A stretch of DNA of 56,872 bases from Planctomyces sp. SH-PL62 (GTDB lineage: Bacteria; Planctomycetota; Planctomycetia; Planctomycetales; Planctomycetaceae). Below the pieces are notes generated by a model, which did no database searches, was not told the DNA's origin, and saw only the letters and a list, made by a program, of their open reading frames with translations. Both the position numbers and the translations under genes were made by a program. Positions 44,360 to 53,085 of this stretch are shown here, piece after piece. The stretch is from NCBI GenBank assembly GCA_945893075.1, contig CAMDDX010000005.1, positions 1 through 56,872 on the forward strand, written 5' to 3'. Numbering within the stretch: position 1 is the first letter of the stretch; each line of letters begins with the position of its first letter.

Positions 44360-46786
44360 ATGCCACGAAATGTTTTGTTCCTGACGGTACTCCTCACGCT
44401 CGGATGGTCGAGTGCCGCGTTTCCGCAAGCATTTGTTGAGCAGCTTTCGCCGCCAGTGCTGCAGCGCGGAACGGTGAACCGGATCGAAGTGCTTGGCAGT
44501 GACATGGCAGAGGCGATCGGGCTTTGGAGTTCGCTACCGTCGGACATGTTTCGTGCTCGGCCGGTTGAAGCGAGCGGTGCGAACAGAGCTGTGTTCGATG
44601 TCGAATTGACCGCTCAAGCGCCGCTTGGCTTTTACGGCCTGCGACTGGCGACTCGCAGCGGGCTGAGCAACGTGCATTTGTTTCTGGTCGATGAGTTGCC
44701 GGTGACTCGTAGCTGGACTCTCCGAGTCGAGCCGCCGTCAGAAAAAGTGCTCGACTCGGAGAGTCTAGCTGCGGCAATCAAACTGCCGGCGTGCATCACC
44801 GCGCCTTGTCGTCCGGCGGCGATCGACCGCTATTCGATCACGGTTGAAAAAGGCCAGCGCGTCGCGTTCGAGGTCATCGGCAATCGGCTCGGCAAGGACT
44901 ACGACCCGCTCGTGCGAGTTCGCGATGCGAAAGGCAAAGTGGTTGCCGAATGCGATAACTCAGTCGGTCTGTTCTTCGATTGCCGGTTCGCTCACACATT
45001 TGCCGAAGCCGGAACTTTCACAGTCGAAGTCCGCGACTCGCGGTTCGAGGGACATCCGACGTGGCACTACGTCCTGCGAATGGGTGACTTCCCGGAAGCT
45101 CGCGTGTCGGTGCCGTCGGCCGCGCGAATTGGTGAGACAACGACGCTCACCTTCCCACAGGTTCCGGGTTTGCAGTTGCCCGTCGAGTTCGCTGCCAATC
45201 GTCCGCTCGGCAGTTACTTTCAAGAGGTCCGGCACTCACCGAGCGGACTCGCGACCTGGATTCCACTCGTGCTCAGCGACTTGCCGACGGCCGTCGAAGT
45301 TGAGCCGAACGATACTTTAGAGACGGCGACTCTCGTTTCCGCAAAAGTTCCAGCGACGTTGAACGGTGTGCTCGGCAAGCCGGGGGATGTGGATTGGTTC
45401 GCGTTCGAGTTGGCCAAAGATCAGAAGCTCAACGTGCAAGGGATCGCTCGCACGATCGGCTCGGCGGCGGATTTAGAACTGGTGCTGTTCAATGCCGACG
45501 GCCGCGAGGCGCGGCGTGTGGATGACACCGATCTCGACGAAGCCAGCTTCGATTTCAAAGCGGACAAGGCCGGGCTGTATCGCCTGCAAGTGCGCGACCT
45601 CGCACGCGACGGCGGGCCGGAGTTTGCCTATCGCATCGACGTGCGAGCCGGTGGGCCGCAGTTTCAATTGCTCGCCGAAGCGGCCGAACTCACGATCCCA
45701 CAAGGGACGTATCAGCCGCTGTCGCTGAAGGTGACACGCACCGAATTCAATGGTGAGATTCAACTGGAACTGCGCGGTGCTCCCGCCGGCATGACGCTCG
45801 AACCGAACGTGATCCCCGCCGATGCAATTGAGTTTGTCGGCCGCGTGATCGTTGCGCCGAGTAGCCTGACTCTCCGAGTCGGGTCGGCTTCCGGAAAAGC
45901 ACCCGACTCGGAGAGTCAGGCTACGGGACTGCACTCGCTGCAAGTGATCGGCACGGCATCGGTCGAAGGCGGGACCGCATTGCAGGGCATCACCAAGACG
46001 AAGCCACTGGTCGATCGGCAACTCAAGAACGTGGACTTGATCCCGTATGCACTCCGCGAGGATCAGCGACATCTCCCGCCGTCGCTCACTAACCAGATCG
46101 CGGTCATGATCACGCCACCGCCGCCGTTCAATGTTGAGCTCCCCGAATCGTTGATCAAACTCACGCGCTATCAGACCGCCGAGTTCCCCATCGTGACGAC
46201 ACGCAGCGCCGGCTTCACGGCCCCGATCACGTTTACCGTCACCGGAGGCCAGATCGGCGTCGAGGCTGAAGAGCGAAACCAACTCTACGCCCGCTTCACT
46301 CCGGCGACCGCCGACCGACTCACTTCGTCGGGGACGTTCTTCAATCGCATCCTCACAAATCTCGCGAAGCACCGTGTCGATCTGACGGCGTCGGCCGAGG
46401 TCAACGGTCATCGTGTGAACCTCATCCGCACATTCCGACTGGAAGTGCAAAGCGCTTTCCAGCCCACCATCGAACCAGCTCTGCCCACCGCCGAACCGGG
46501 CGGGATTGTCCGCTTCAAAATTCTCGCCAACCGAGTCGCCACGTTCGATGGTCCGGTGACGTTCACGCTCGGCCCGCAGTCTGGCTTCACGTTTCCCGAA
46601 AACGTCACGATCCCAAAGGGTGCCGAGTCCGTCGATGTGGAACTCAAAGCCGATCCGAAGCTGAACCCCGGCCGCCACAACCTTCGCCAGCAAGTCGCCG
46701 GCTTCGTCGGCAAGTACGAAGAAAGTTTCAACCTGCCGAACATCCCCATCGAAATCACAAAACCTATGACACCCGGAGGAAAGTAG
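44360..46786 (+). CDS. PPC-domain exported protein
   Basis: An 808-residue exported protein with a signal peptide (MPRNVLFLTVLLTLGWSSA). It has PPC-type (pre-peptidase C-terminal) beta-sandwich repeats, clearly near residue 310 with VEVEPNDTLETATLVSAKVP and GDVDWFAFELAKDQKL, and an earlier one with RYSITVEKGQRVAFEVIGN. The C-terminal half is Ig-like (FTVTGGQIGVEAEERNQLYA and later FTLGPQSGFTFPENV). Such proteins often neighbour DUF1549/DUF1553 genes and likely form part of their surface complex. Two palindromes are translated in frame near residues 117-137 and 501-522. Confidence 0.85.
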   Translation: MPRNVLFLTVLLTLGWSSAAFPQAFVEQLSPPVLQRGTVNRIEVLGSDMAEAIGLWSSLPSDMFRARPVEASGANRAVFDVELTAQAPLGFYGLRLATRSGLSNVHLFLVDELPVTRSWTLRVEPPSEKVLDSESLAAAIKLPACITAPCRPAAIDRYSITVEKGQRVAFEVIGNRLGKDYDPLVRVRDAKGKVVAECDNSVGLFFDCRFAHTFAEAGTFTVEVRDSRFEGHPTWHYVLRMGDFPEARVSVPSAARIGETTTLTFPQVPGLQLPVEFAANRPLGSYFQEVRHSPSGLATWIPLVLSDLPTAVEVEPNDTLETATLVSAKVPATLNGVLGKPGDVDWFAFELAKDQKLNVQGIARTIGSAADLELVLFNADGREARRVDDTDLDEASFDFKADKAGLYRLQVRDLARDGGPEFAYRIDVRAGGPQFQLLAEAAELTIPQGTYQPLSLKVTRTEFNGEIQLELRGAPAGMTLEPNVIPADAIEFVGRVIVAPSSLTLRVGSASGKAPDSESQATGLHSLQVIGTASVEGGTALQGITKTKPLVDRQLKNVDLIPYALREDQRHLPPSLTNQIAVMITPPPPFNVELPESLIKLTRYQTAEFPIVTTRSAGFTAPITFTVTGGQIGVEAEERNQLYARFTPATADRLTSSGTFFNRILTNLAKHRVDLTASAEVNGHRVNLIRTFRLEVQSAFQPTIEPALPTAEPGGIVRFKILANRVATFDGPVTFTLGPQSGFTFPENVTIPKGAESVDVELKADPKLNPGRHNLRQQVAGFVGKYEESFNLPNIPIEITKPMTPGGK
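44709..44772. repeat. GTAG-foot doublet inside the PPC gene
   Basis: 24-base arms (44709-44732 with 44749-44772, two mismatches): GTAG foot on the left, GCTGC on the right, and an inner GACTC/GAGTC hairpin. It is read as TLRVEPPSEKVLDSESLAA. It shares its arm with the copy at 45861. Confidence 0.85.
45861..45924. repeat. GTAG-foot doublet inside the PPC gene
   Basis: Perfect 24-bp arms (45861-45884 with 45901-45924), from GTAGCCTGACTC to GAGTCAGGCTAC, with an inner GACTCTCCGAGTC hairpin. It is read as LTLRVGSASGKAPDSESQAT. Confidence 0.93.
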
Positions 46787-46795
46787 AGGACTAAG

Positions 46796-46913
46796 TTTTG
46801 AACAGAAGGTCGCAAAGAGCGCGAAGGTCTCAGGCAAAGGTGAAATTGAATAGATTGTTTCGGTCAGGCTCTGCCTGTTTCACTTCGCGTCCTTTGCGAC
46901 CTTCTGTTCAAAA
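46796..46913. repeat. Palindrome flanking the GxxExxY gene, left copy
   Basis: 31-base arms (46796-46826 with 46883-46913, two mismatches) with outer TTTTGAACAGAAGG. It ends 10 bases before the start codon of the nuclease-like gene. Same class as the right copy. Confidence 0.9.
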
Positions 46914-46923
46914 GGAATTCCTC

Positions 46924-47325
46924 ATGCACCCACATTTCGAAAAAGCTGACAAGTTGACTCGAGAAGCCATTGGAGCCGCCATTGAAGTCCACCGAATCCT
47001 CGGACCAGGGCTGCTCGAAAGCATCTATGAAAAGTGTCTCCTGCGAGAATTGGCAATTCGTGGCATCGAGGCAATTCGTCAGAAGAATGTCCAGATCGAG
47101 TACAAGGGTGAGGTCTTTGAAGAAGAACTGCGATTCGACCTGTTGGTGGAAGGCTGCCTGCTGTTGGAACTCAAGGCGGTCCAAGAAGTCCACCCGATTC
47201 ACAAGGCGTCTTTGCTGAGCTACATGAAACTTCTCAACGTCCCATTGGGACTCGTGATCAACTTCCACGAAATGAAGCTGGTTGATGGAGTCTCACGAAT
47301 GATCCTGCACGGAGCAGATCGGTGA
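46924..47325 (+). CDS. GxxExxY protein (PD-(D/E)XK nuclease-like)
   Basis: A 133-residue protein of the GxxExxY family, predicted to have a PD-(D/E)XK nuclease-like fold. Seen: the family motif GPGLLESIYEKCL (G29, E32, Y35), then RFDLLVEGCLLLELKAV with D72 and the E82-x-K84 pair that would carry metal and catalysis. It then has SYMKLLNVPLGLVINFHE. Family members have no firm biochemical role. The gene sits between two palindromes of one class, 10 and 11 bases from their ends, so it may be a passenger or the enzyme of a small mobile element. The ATG follows an AAGGAATT sequence. Confidence 0.9.
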   Translation: MHPHFEKADKLTREAIGAAIEVHRILGPGLLESIYEKCLLRELAIRGIEAIRQKNVQIEYKGEVFEEELRFDLLVEGCLLLELKAVQEVHPIHKASLLSYMKLLNVPLGLVINFHEMKLVDGVSRMILHGADR

Positions 47326-47336
47326 TTTTCGAAAGA

Positions 47337-47457
47337 GGTTTGAACAGAAGGTCGCAAAGAACGCGAAGGTTGGACAAGTGGAAGAAAACAGAAGCGAGAG
47401 TTCTTCGCTGCCAATTCTGTATTCCTTCGCGTTCTTTGCGACCTTCTGTTCAAAACC
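47337..47457. repeat. Palindrome flanking the GxxExxY gene, right copy
   Basis: Almost perfect arms of ~33 bases (47337-47369 with 47424-47457) with the same TTTGAACAGAAGGTCGCAAA lead as the left copy. Starts 11 bases after the nuclease-like gene stop. Confidence 0.9.
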
Positions 47458-47484
47458 AATTGTTTTCCGTCAGCAACACGAACG

Positions 47485-50037
47485 ATGTTTCTACGAGTCA
47501 TTGAAACCATGCGAACCGATTCTCAATTCCTTTGTTTGGTTCTCTCATTGTGTACGACGACACTGTTCGCCGCCGATCCAGCATCGACGCTGCGAGTTGA
47601 GCCGGCCGAGGTTGCTCTGCATGGCCATCGGTCGTCGCAGCAGTTGTTGGTCAGTGAGCCGCAGTCCGGCGGCGCGATGGCGGATATCACGCGGGACGTG
47701 ACCTTCGAGAGCGTCGCTCCGGCGATTGCTCTGGTCACACCGAGTGGCCGGATCGTGTCACGAGGGCATGGCACGACGGAGATTGTTGTTCGTCACAGCG
47801 GTCAAGAAGTGCGAGTGCCTGTGAAAGTCGTGGGCTACTCGCAAGCGGACCCGGTGGACTTTCAGACGGACGTGATCGCCGCGATCAGCAAGGCGGGGTG
47901 CAATCAGGGAGCCTGTCATGGATCGCCGCAAGGCAAAGGGGGCTTTCGTCTGAGTCTGCGAGGCTTTGATCCGGTGCTCGACTTCGCAACGTTGACTCGC
48001 GAAGAGTTCGGCCGGCGCACGAATCCGAATGCGGCGGACGAGAGTTTGATTTTGAGGAAGGGGTTGGCGGAAGTGCCGCATCAAGGGGGCGCGCGATTCA
48101 AACGCTCTGATGCGGAATACCAACTCCTGCGAGCATGGATCGACGAGGGTTGCCGGCCGTCGCTGGTGCCGACGCAAGCTGCGTCGGCCACGGGGAACAA
48201 CGCCAAGAAGCCTGCCGTGCCGGTGGCCCCGAAGTTGGTGCGGTTGGAAGTGCTCCCCGGTACGCGGCGATTGGCCGAGAGTCGTCCGAAGCAGCAGCTC
48301 ATTGCGCGAGCGCACTTCGACAACGGCACCGTGCGCGACGTGACCGATCTTTCTGTCTTCTCGACGAACGAGAAAGAGGCGGCGACGGTCAACCGTGATG
48401 GCGTGGTCGAGTTTTCTCGAACGGCGGAGGTCGCGTTTCTGGTGCGGTATCTCGATCGGATCACTGGCGTGCGGTTGTCGTATTTGCAGCGCGATCCGGA
48501 ATTCGCCTTCAAGTCTCCGGCCGAGTCGAATGCTGTTGATCGACACGTCTTCGCGAAGCAACGTGAGCTGCAATTGCTCCCCGCCGAGTTGGTTCGTGAC
48601 GAAGTCTTCTTGCGGCGCGTTTCTTTGGACGTGACCGGTGTCCTGCCAACGCCCGATGAGGCCAAGCGGTTTCTGGATTCGACCGATCCCAACAAGCGGG
48701 CGAAGTTGATCGACGAACTGCTGGAGCGCGACGAGTACGCGCAGCTCTGGGCGTTGAAGTGGGCCGACTTGATGCGCGGCAGCGACGTCACGATCAGCCG
48801 TCGCGGCGTGCATAGTTTTCATCGGTATCTCGTCGACCGCTTCCGAAACGATCGGCCGTTCGATGAGTTTGCTCGCGAGACGCTGACCAGTCTCGGCAAC
48901 ACGCTGCATAAGCCGGGAGCCAACTTTCATCGCATCGCCCGGACTCCCGACGAGGCAGCCGAGGCGATGGCTCAATTGTTTCTCGGCGTGCGGATTGGCT
49001 GCGCGAAGTGTCACAACCATCCGTTCGAGGCGATCACTCAGGACGATTATTACGGGCTGGCGGCGTATTTCGCTCGCGTGAAATTCAAAGGGAAGCAGTT
49101 CATGGTCGATGACGAGATCATCTATCTCGACCGCAACAGCGAGGTGCGGCATCCGACCAAGAACGTCAACCTCGCGCCGATCGCGCTCGGAAGCCCGGCC
49201 TCGGAGATGCCGGGCTACACGAGTCCGGCCGGCGAGTTGACTCCCGATGACGATCGCCGCGAGCGGCTCGTCGCTTGGCTCACGCGAGCCGAGAACCCGT
49301 ACTTCGCACGCTCGACCGCGAACCGAGTGTGGTATCACCTGTTCGGCCGCGGCATCGTTGAGCCGGTCGATGATTTTCGTGATACGAACCCGCCGTCGAA
49401 TCCGGAACTGCTCGACGAACTCGCGCGCACGTTCGTGGCCAGCGGCTATCGCATCAAGCCGGTGCTGCGGCTGATCCTGAATTCGAGCACGTATCAGCTC
49501 GACGCTAAGCCGGTCGCGAAGCAATCGAGGTACGCGGCAGCCGCCGATCCATACTTCACGCACTCCGTCCCGCGCATGTTGACCGCCGAGCAATTACTCG
49601 ACGCCGTCTGTTCGGTCACGGGCGTTCCGGAAGAATTCCCCGGTTATCCGCGCGGCACGCGAGCCATGGAGTTAGCCGAAGGTGCGATCGAGCACCCGTT
49701 CCTCAAAGCCTTCGCGAAGCCGGTTCGCGACGTGACCTGCGAGTGTGCTCGCGAAGACGACCCGTCGCTGAGTCAGGTGATTCATCTGCTCAACAACCGT
49801 GGCATCGTCGAGAATATCAAGTCGTCGAGCAGCCACGTCAGCCGCTGGCTCGCCGCCGGCAAGAGCGATGACGAACTCACGGAGCTGATCTACCTGCTGA
49901 CGCTCAGCCGCCGCCCGACAACCGGCGAGCGAGATCTGATCCGCGCGCATCTCGCGAAAGTCGGTAACCGCGCCGCTGGTTTCCACGACCTCCAGCATGC
50001 GCTGCTGAACGCCAACGAGTTCCTGTTGCGGCACTGA
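47485..50037 (+). CDS. DUF1549/DUF1553 protein with Ig-like domain
   Basis: An 850-residue exported protein. A hydrophobic leader (SQFLCLVLSLCTTTLFA) is followed by a BIG2-like segment (LRVEPAEVALHG...VPVKVVGY). Next comes the c-type-cytochrome-like CNQGACHGSPQGKGGF, a second Ig-like segment, then DUF1549 with CAKCHNHPFEAITQDDYYGL (CxxCH) and DUF1553 with FARSTANRVWYHLFGRG. The CxxCH motifs suggest heme, but no maturation genes are visible. An alternative start is Met9. It lies downstream of the nuclease-like gene and completes the divergent surface-protein cluster. Two small hairpins are in frame (48166, 49191). Confidence 0.92.
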   Translation: MFLRVIETMRTDSQFLCLVLSLCTTTLFAADPASTLRVEPAEVALHGHRSSQQLLVSEPQSGGAMADITRDVTFESVAPAIALVTPSGRIVSRGHGTTEIVVRHSGQEVRVPVKVVGYSQADPVDFQTDVIAAISKAGCNQGACHGSPQGKGGFRLSLRGFDPVLDFATLTREEFGRRTNPNAADESLILRKGLAEVPHQGGARFKRSDAEYQLLRAWIDEGCRPSLVPTQAASATGNNAKKPAVPVAPKLVRLEVLPGTRRLAESRPKQQLIARAHFDNGTVRDVTDLSVFSTNEKEAATVNRDGVVEFSRTAEVAFLVRYLDRITGVRLSYLQRDPEFAFKSPAESNAVDRHVFAKQRELQLLPAELVRDEVFLRRVSLDVTGVLPTPDEAKRFLDSTDPNKRAKLIDELLERDEYAQLWALKWADLMRGSDVTISRRGVHSFHRYLVDRFRNDRPFDEFARETLTSLGNTLHKPGANFHRIARTPDEAAEAMAQLFLGVRIGCAKCHNHPFEAITQDDYYGLAAYFARVKFKGKQFMVDDEIIYLDRNSEVRHPTKNVNLAPIALGSPASEMPGYTSPAGELTPDDDRRERLVAWLTRAENPYFARSTANRVWYHLFGRGIVEPVDDFRDTNPPSNPELLDELARTFVASGYRIKPVLRLILNSSTYQLDAKPVAKQSRYAAAADPYFTHSVPRMLTAEQLLDAVCSVTGVPEEFPGYPRGTRAMELAEGAIEHPFLKAFAKPVRDVTCECAREDDPSLSQVIHLLNNRGIVENIKSSSSHVSRWLAAGKSDDELTELIYLLTLSRRPTTGERDLIRAHLAKVGNRAAGFHDLQHALLNANEFLLRH
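48166..48191. repeat. Single hairpin inside the DUF1549 gene
   Basis: A 9-bp stem GCCGACGCA/TGCGTCGGC with outer GTG and CAC, read in frame as VPTQAASAT. It looks like a single unit of the GTGG-foot class. Confidence 0.7.
49191..49218. repeat. Single CTAC-foot hairpin inside the DUF1549/DUF1553 gene
   Basis: AGCCCGGC pairs with GCCGGGCT, directly followed by CTAC. Read in frame as GSPASEMPGYT. It resembles one half of a GTAG doublet on the opposite strand. Confidence 0.7.
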
Positions 50038-50045
50038 GTTGCCAA

Positions 50046-50210
50046 CCTGGAGTGCTGCGGCTCGACGCAGCCCTCCATTCGATTGGAATAGCGATTCTCA
50101 AAGTCCCAGATGCGTGGCGATGCGAGCTGATTGACGGACCTCGTTGTTTGAGTCATCCACGTCGTCATTCCAAATGTATGGAGGGCGGTGTCGAGCCACC
50201 GCACTCCAGG
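50046..50210. repeat. GGAG-foot doublet forming a C-terminus
   Basis: 33-base arms (50046-50078 with 50178-50210, four mismatches). The left hairpin is GCTGCG/CGCAGC and the right is GCGGTG/CACCGC, the differences being paired. The right arm codes for the last residues of the M81 protein and its stop lies in the loop. The left arm starts 8 bases after the DUF1549/DUF1553 stop. Confidence 0.9.
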
Positions 50211-51706
50211 GCTTGGAAGATCGTCGGCTGAAGGCCGGGGATCTCCGGATCGGCGGGATAATACGGTCGTCGCACGTTGCGGAATTGTGTTCCTCGCAGC
50301 GTGGCGGGAGTTGGGCCGGGAGTGTTGAGGATGAACTCGCCTTTCGCGATGTCGCCATAGGCCATGCTGTAGTTCATGGGGTTCTTGACGACGACGAACT
50401 TTGCGGTGCGAGCATTCAGACCGAGCAAGTCGTATTGCTCACCGCACCATTCATAGGTGCCGTGCGAGGCGACCGCGATCTGAAGGCTGCCGACTTGCAG
50501 TGCGGCGGACGGTCCCATGTTGCCAGCTTGTCCGTCCCAGATGCCGCCTCGGTAACGGAAGCAGCCATCGCTGAGTTTCAACACGCGGCCGGTCACTGCG
50601 ACAGGCTCGCCCCATTTTGGATCGACATGATGTCCGAGTTGAACGGAAACCTTGGCCCCTTCGCCCGCCTGATGGCATTGCGCCGCGACGATCGGATCGA
50701 CGATCGGCACGAGGCTTATTTGATCGACCTTCGCCGCCAGCAACGCGACCAGTGACGCCGCGCTGTCGCCGGCTGCTCCACCACCGCAGCAATCGGCAGT
50801 CTCGACGAGCAGCACGGGACCGCCTTCGATGCGCAGTCCTTGTGTGATGGCGTCAGCGGGAGCGAACACCGGCGGTTCGAGATCGAATCGCTTCTGCCAA
50901 TACAGTTCGGCAATCTGCCGCGCCAGCCGTTCGGCTTGGGCGAGATCACCGTTCGTGATGACCAACCCGCCGCCCCCCATGTCTGGTAGATCGAGGTACG
51001 GATGAACGAGAAACGCACTCGTGGAATAGACGCCGTCCTGACGCTCGAACGACTTGGCGAGTCGCATGACATCCGCGAACGGTCCCGGTCCTTCGGTGTG
51101 GCCGAGGACTCCGCTGACCAGCACCGGCACCTTGGCCATCACCATCGCCGGTCGCAGTGTGCCATCCAAAATATCCAACAACGCTCTCGCACCGCGCTCG
51201 CCGGTCGTGAAGGCATCTTTGTGCGGATAAGTCTCCCAGGCGATCAGAGCGTCGGCGCAGCGAATCATTGGCTCGGTGACGTGCGCGTGCAGGTCGAGCG
51301 TTGCGACCACCGGAACTTCATCTCCGACCAGAGACCGCACCGCCTCCAGCAGATCCCCTTCGAGATCGCCGATCTCCTCGACCGCCGCCGAGCCGTGCAG
51401 CGCCAACAACACTCCGCTAACCGGCAGAGCCGCTCGCAAGCGGTCGAGCAACTCCGTTTTCAACTGGCGATAGCACTCCGCCGTCACGGGACCACTGGGA
51501 CACGCACTCGCGACGAGCAGCGGCTGGATCGTGACCGCTCGGTCCCGCAACACCCTGAGCATCCCACCGACTGTGCCGGCCGCGCGGTCGAGCACCTCCG
51601 CGTCGTAGAAGAGTTCGCTGCGGCGAAAGCTCTCGAGGTCAGCCGGCACGCCGCCGAAGTGATTGCACTCAATGAAAATCGAACCGATGGCGATGGAGGG
51701 TGTCAT
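50165..51706 (-). CDS. M81 family metallopeptidase (MlrC-like)
   Basis: A 513-residue member of the M81/MlrC family (microcystinase C-like), zinc-dependent. Seen: SIFIECNHFGGVPADLESF at the N-terminus, SGVLLALHGSAAVEEIGDLEGDLL, the metal-site block VVATLDLHAHVTEPM (Asp and His ligands) followed by AWETYPHKDAF (third ligand), and the C-terminal MlrC_C block VDPIVAAQCHQAGEGAKVSV. The last ~15 residues (ALECGGSTPPSIHLE) come from a palindrome arm, not from the family. Substrate unknown; microcystin need not be the target. It is convergent with the DUF1549 gene and divergent from the enolase-superfamily gene. Confidence 0.93.
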   Translation of the reverse strand: MTPSIAIGSIFIECNHFGGVPADLESFRRSELFYDAEVLDRAAGTVGGMLRVLRDRAVTIQPLLVASACPSGPVTAECYRQLKTELLDRLRAALPVSGVLLALHGSAAVEEIGDLEGDLLEAVRSLVGDEVPVVATLDLHAHVTEPMIRCADALIAWETYPHKDAFTTGERGARALLDILDGTLRPAMVMAKVPVLVSGVLGHTEGPGPFADVMRLAKSFERQDGVYSTSAFLVHPYLDLPDMGGGGLVITNGDLAQAERLARQIAELYWQKRFDLEPPVFAPADAITQGLRIEGGPVLLVETADCCGGGAAGDSAASLVALLAAKVDQISLVPIVDPIVAAQCHQAGEGAKVSVQLGHHVDPKWGEPVAVTGRVLKLSDGCFRYRGGIWDGQAGNMGPSAALQVGSLQIAVASHGTYEWCGEQYDLLGLNARTAKFVVVKNPMNYSMAYGDIAKGEFILNTPGPTPATLRGTQFRNVRRPYYPADPEIPGLQPTIFQALECGGSTPPSIHLE

Positions 51707-51769
51707 ACCGTCAGGCTATTCGTCGCACTCCAGACAAACAACGACTCCCAGGGAATTCCGGGGCGAACA

Positions 51770-51845
51770 AGCTGGCGAAAGATAAAGGGCGGAAAATGAA
51801 ACAGTCTGTTGGCTTTCATTTTCCGCCCTCCATTTTTCGCCAGCT
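51770..51845. repeat. Palindrome, GCTGGCGAAAAATGG class
   Basis: 32-base arms (51770-51801 with 51814-51845, four clustered mismatches) in the divergent gap before the enolase-superfamily gene. Same class as 27031 and 31445. Confidence 0.85.
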
Positions 51846-51930
51846 CTTCATTTTCCTGCACAGAGGTGACTCCAGAAAGTTTCGTAGGTCGTAGACAATT
51901 TGCGAGAAATCAAATCCCAGGAAGGACCAC

Positions 51931-53085
51931 ATGAGAATCGACCATCTGGAGACGATCACACTCCGCTTCGAGTACGTCGATGGCTTTCGTTACGCCGGCG
52001 GCCAATGCACGGCGCGAGTGACTTCGCTGGTGCTGGTGCATACCGATTCGGGACACATCGGGATCGGCGCGGCGTATTCGCATCCGGGGTTGGTGCATCT
52101 GATCGTGCAGGAGCAACTCGCGCCGCTATTGATTGGCGAAGACCCAACCGAGGTCGAATCGCTCTGGCAAAAGATGTATCAGATCACTCGCTGGTACGGT
52201 CGCAAGGGAGCGGCGATGTCGGCCATCGGAGCGATCGACACGGCTTGTTGGGATCTGCGCGGCAAGTCGCTGGGCCAGCCGGTGTGGGCGTTGCTCGGCG
52301 GACAGCAGGCGACGTGCCCCGCGTATGCGAGTGCTCTGTTGTGGAAGGAACCGGCCGCTCTGGCCGAAGAAGCAGCGCGGCTGGTCGAGCGGGGGTTTCG
52401 TCGCGTGAAGATGCGCTTGGGTTATGGCGGCGACCTTGATCGCGCGGCGGTGCGCGCGGTGCGCGAGGCAATCGGGCCGAACTGCGATGTGATGTGTGAC
52501 GGTTCGATGCGGTACTCGTTGGCCGATGCGGTATCGCTCGGCAAGTTTCTGGCGGACAACAACGTCTTCTGGTTCGAGGAACCGTTTGAGCCGGAAGACA
52601 TCGACTCATACGTCGCATTGCGATCGCGAGTGTCGGTCCCGCTGGCGGCTGGCGAGAACGAATTCGGACTGCAAGGCTTTCGCGAACTGATTCGCGCCGG
52701 AGCGTTAGACATCGTGCAGCCTGACACGAGCCGTTGCGGAGGAATCACCGAAGCCAAACGAGTCGCTGACATGGCACAAACGGCCGGCCTGCGAGTCGCT
52801 CCGCATACCTGGAGCGATGCGGTCGCAGTCATAGCCAACGCGCACGTCGTCGCGTCGCTGCCGCACGGGATCACCGTCGAAGTCGATCAAACAGGCAACC
52901 CGTTTATTGAAGAACTGCTCGTCGAACCGCTCGTCGTGCGCGACGGCCAATTGTCGCTCAGCAATGCTCCCGGTTTGGGAATCGAGTTGAACCCAGTCAC
53001 GTTGCAACGCTACCGGCTGGAAGATCCGCTGCATCTGCCGGACGGTTCGTATTCGGACATGATCTTTGGGAAAGCGTTCCTGTAA
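51931..53085 (+). CDS. Mandelate racemase/muconate lactonizing enzyme family protein
   Basis: Enolase-superfamily enzyme (384 aa), probably a sugar-acid dehydratase or racemase that abstracts the proton alpha to a carboxylate. The catalytic and metal residues are in place: VKMRLG with Lys160/Arg162 (K-x-K/R), Asp190 in DVMCDGSM, Glu216 in WFEEPFEP, Glu242 in AAGENEFG, and His292 in VAPHTW. The N-terminal capping domain is normal. The ATG follows AGGAAGGACC. It is monocistronic, and its stop codon is directly followed by a nested palindrome. The exact substrate cannot be told from sequence. Confidence 0.93.
   Translation: MRIDHLETITLRFEYVDGFRYAGGQCTARVTSLVLVHTDSGHIGIGAAYSHPGLVHLIVQEQLAPLLIGEDPTEVESLWQKMYQITRWYGRKGAAMSAIGAIDTACWDLRGKSLGQPVWALLGGQQATCPAYASALLWKEPAALAEEAARLVERGFRRVKMRLGYGGDLDRAAVRAVREAIGPNCDVMCDGSMRYSLADAVSLGKFLADNNVFWFEEPFEPEDIDSYVALRSRVSVPLAAGENEFGLQGFRELIRAGALDIVQPDTSRCGGITEAKRVADMAQTAGLRVAPHTWSDAVAVIANAHVVASLPHGITVEVDQTGNPFIEELLVEPLVVRDGQLSLSNAPGLGIELNPVTLQRYRLEDPLHLPDGSYSDMIFGKAFL

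Noticed and set aside
46796-47457. CRISPR array
   Set aside because: Palindromes of the same class repeat here and elsewhere, but with no regular spacers; no cas gene in the window.
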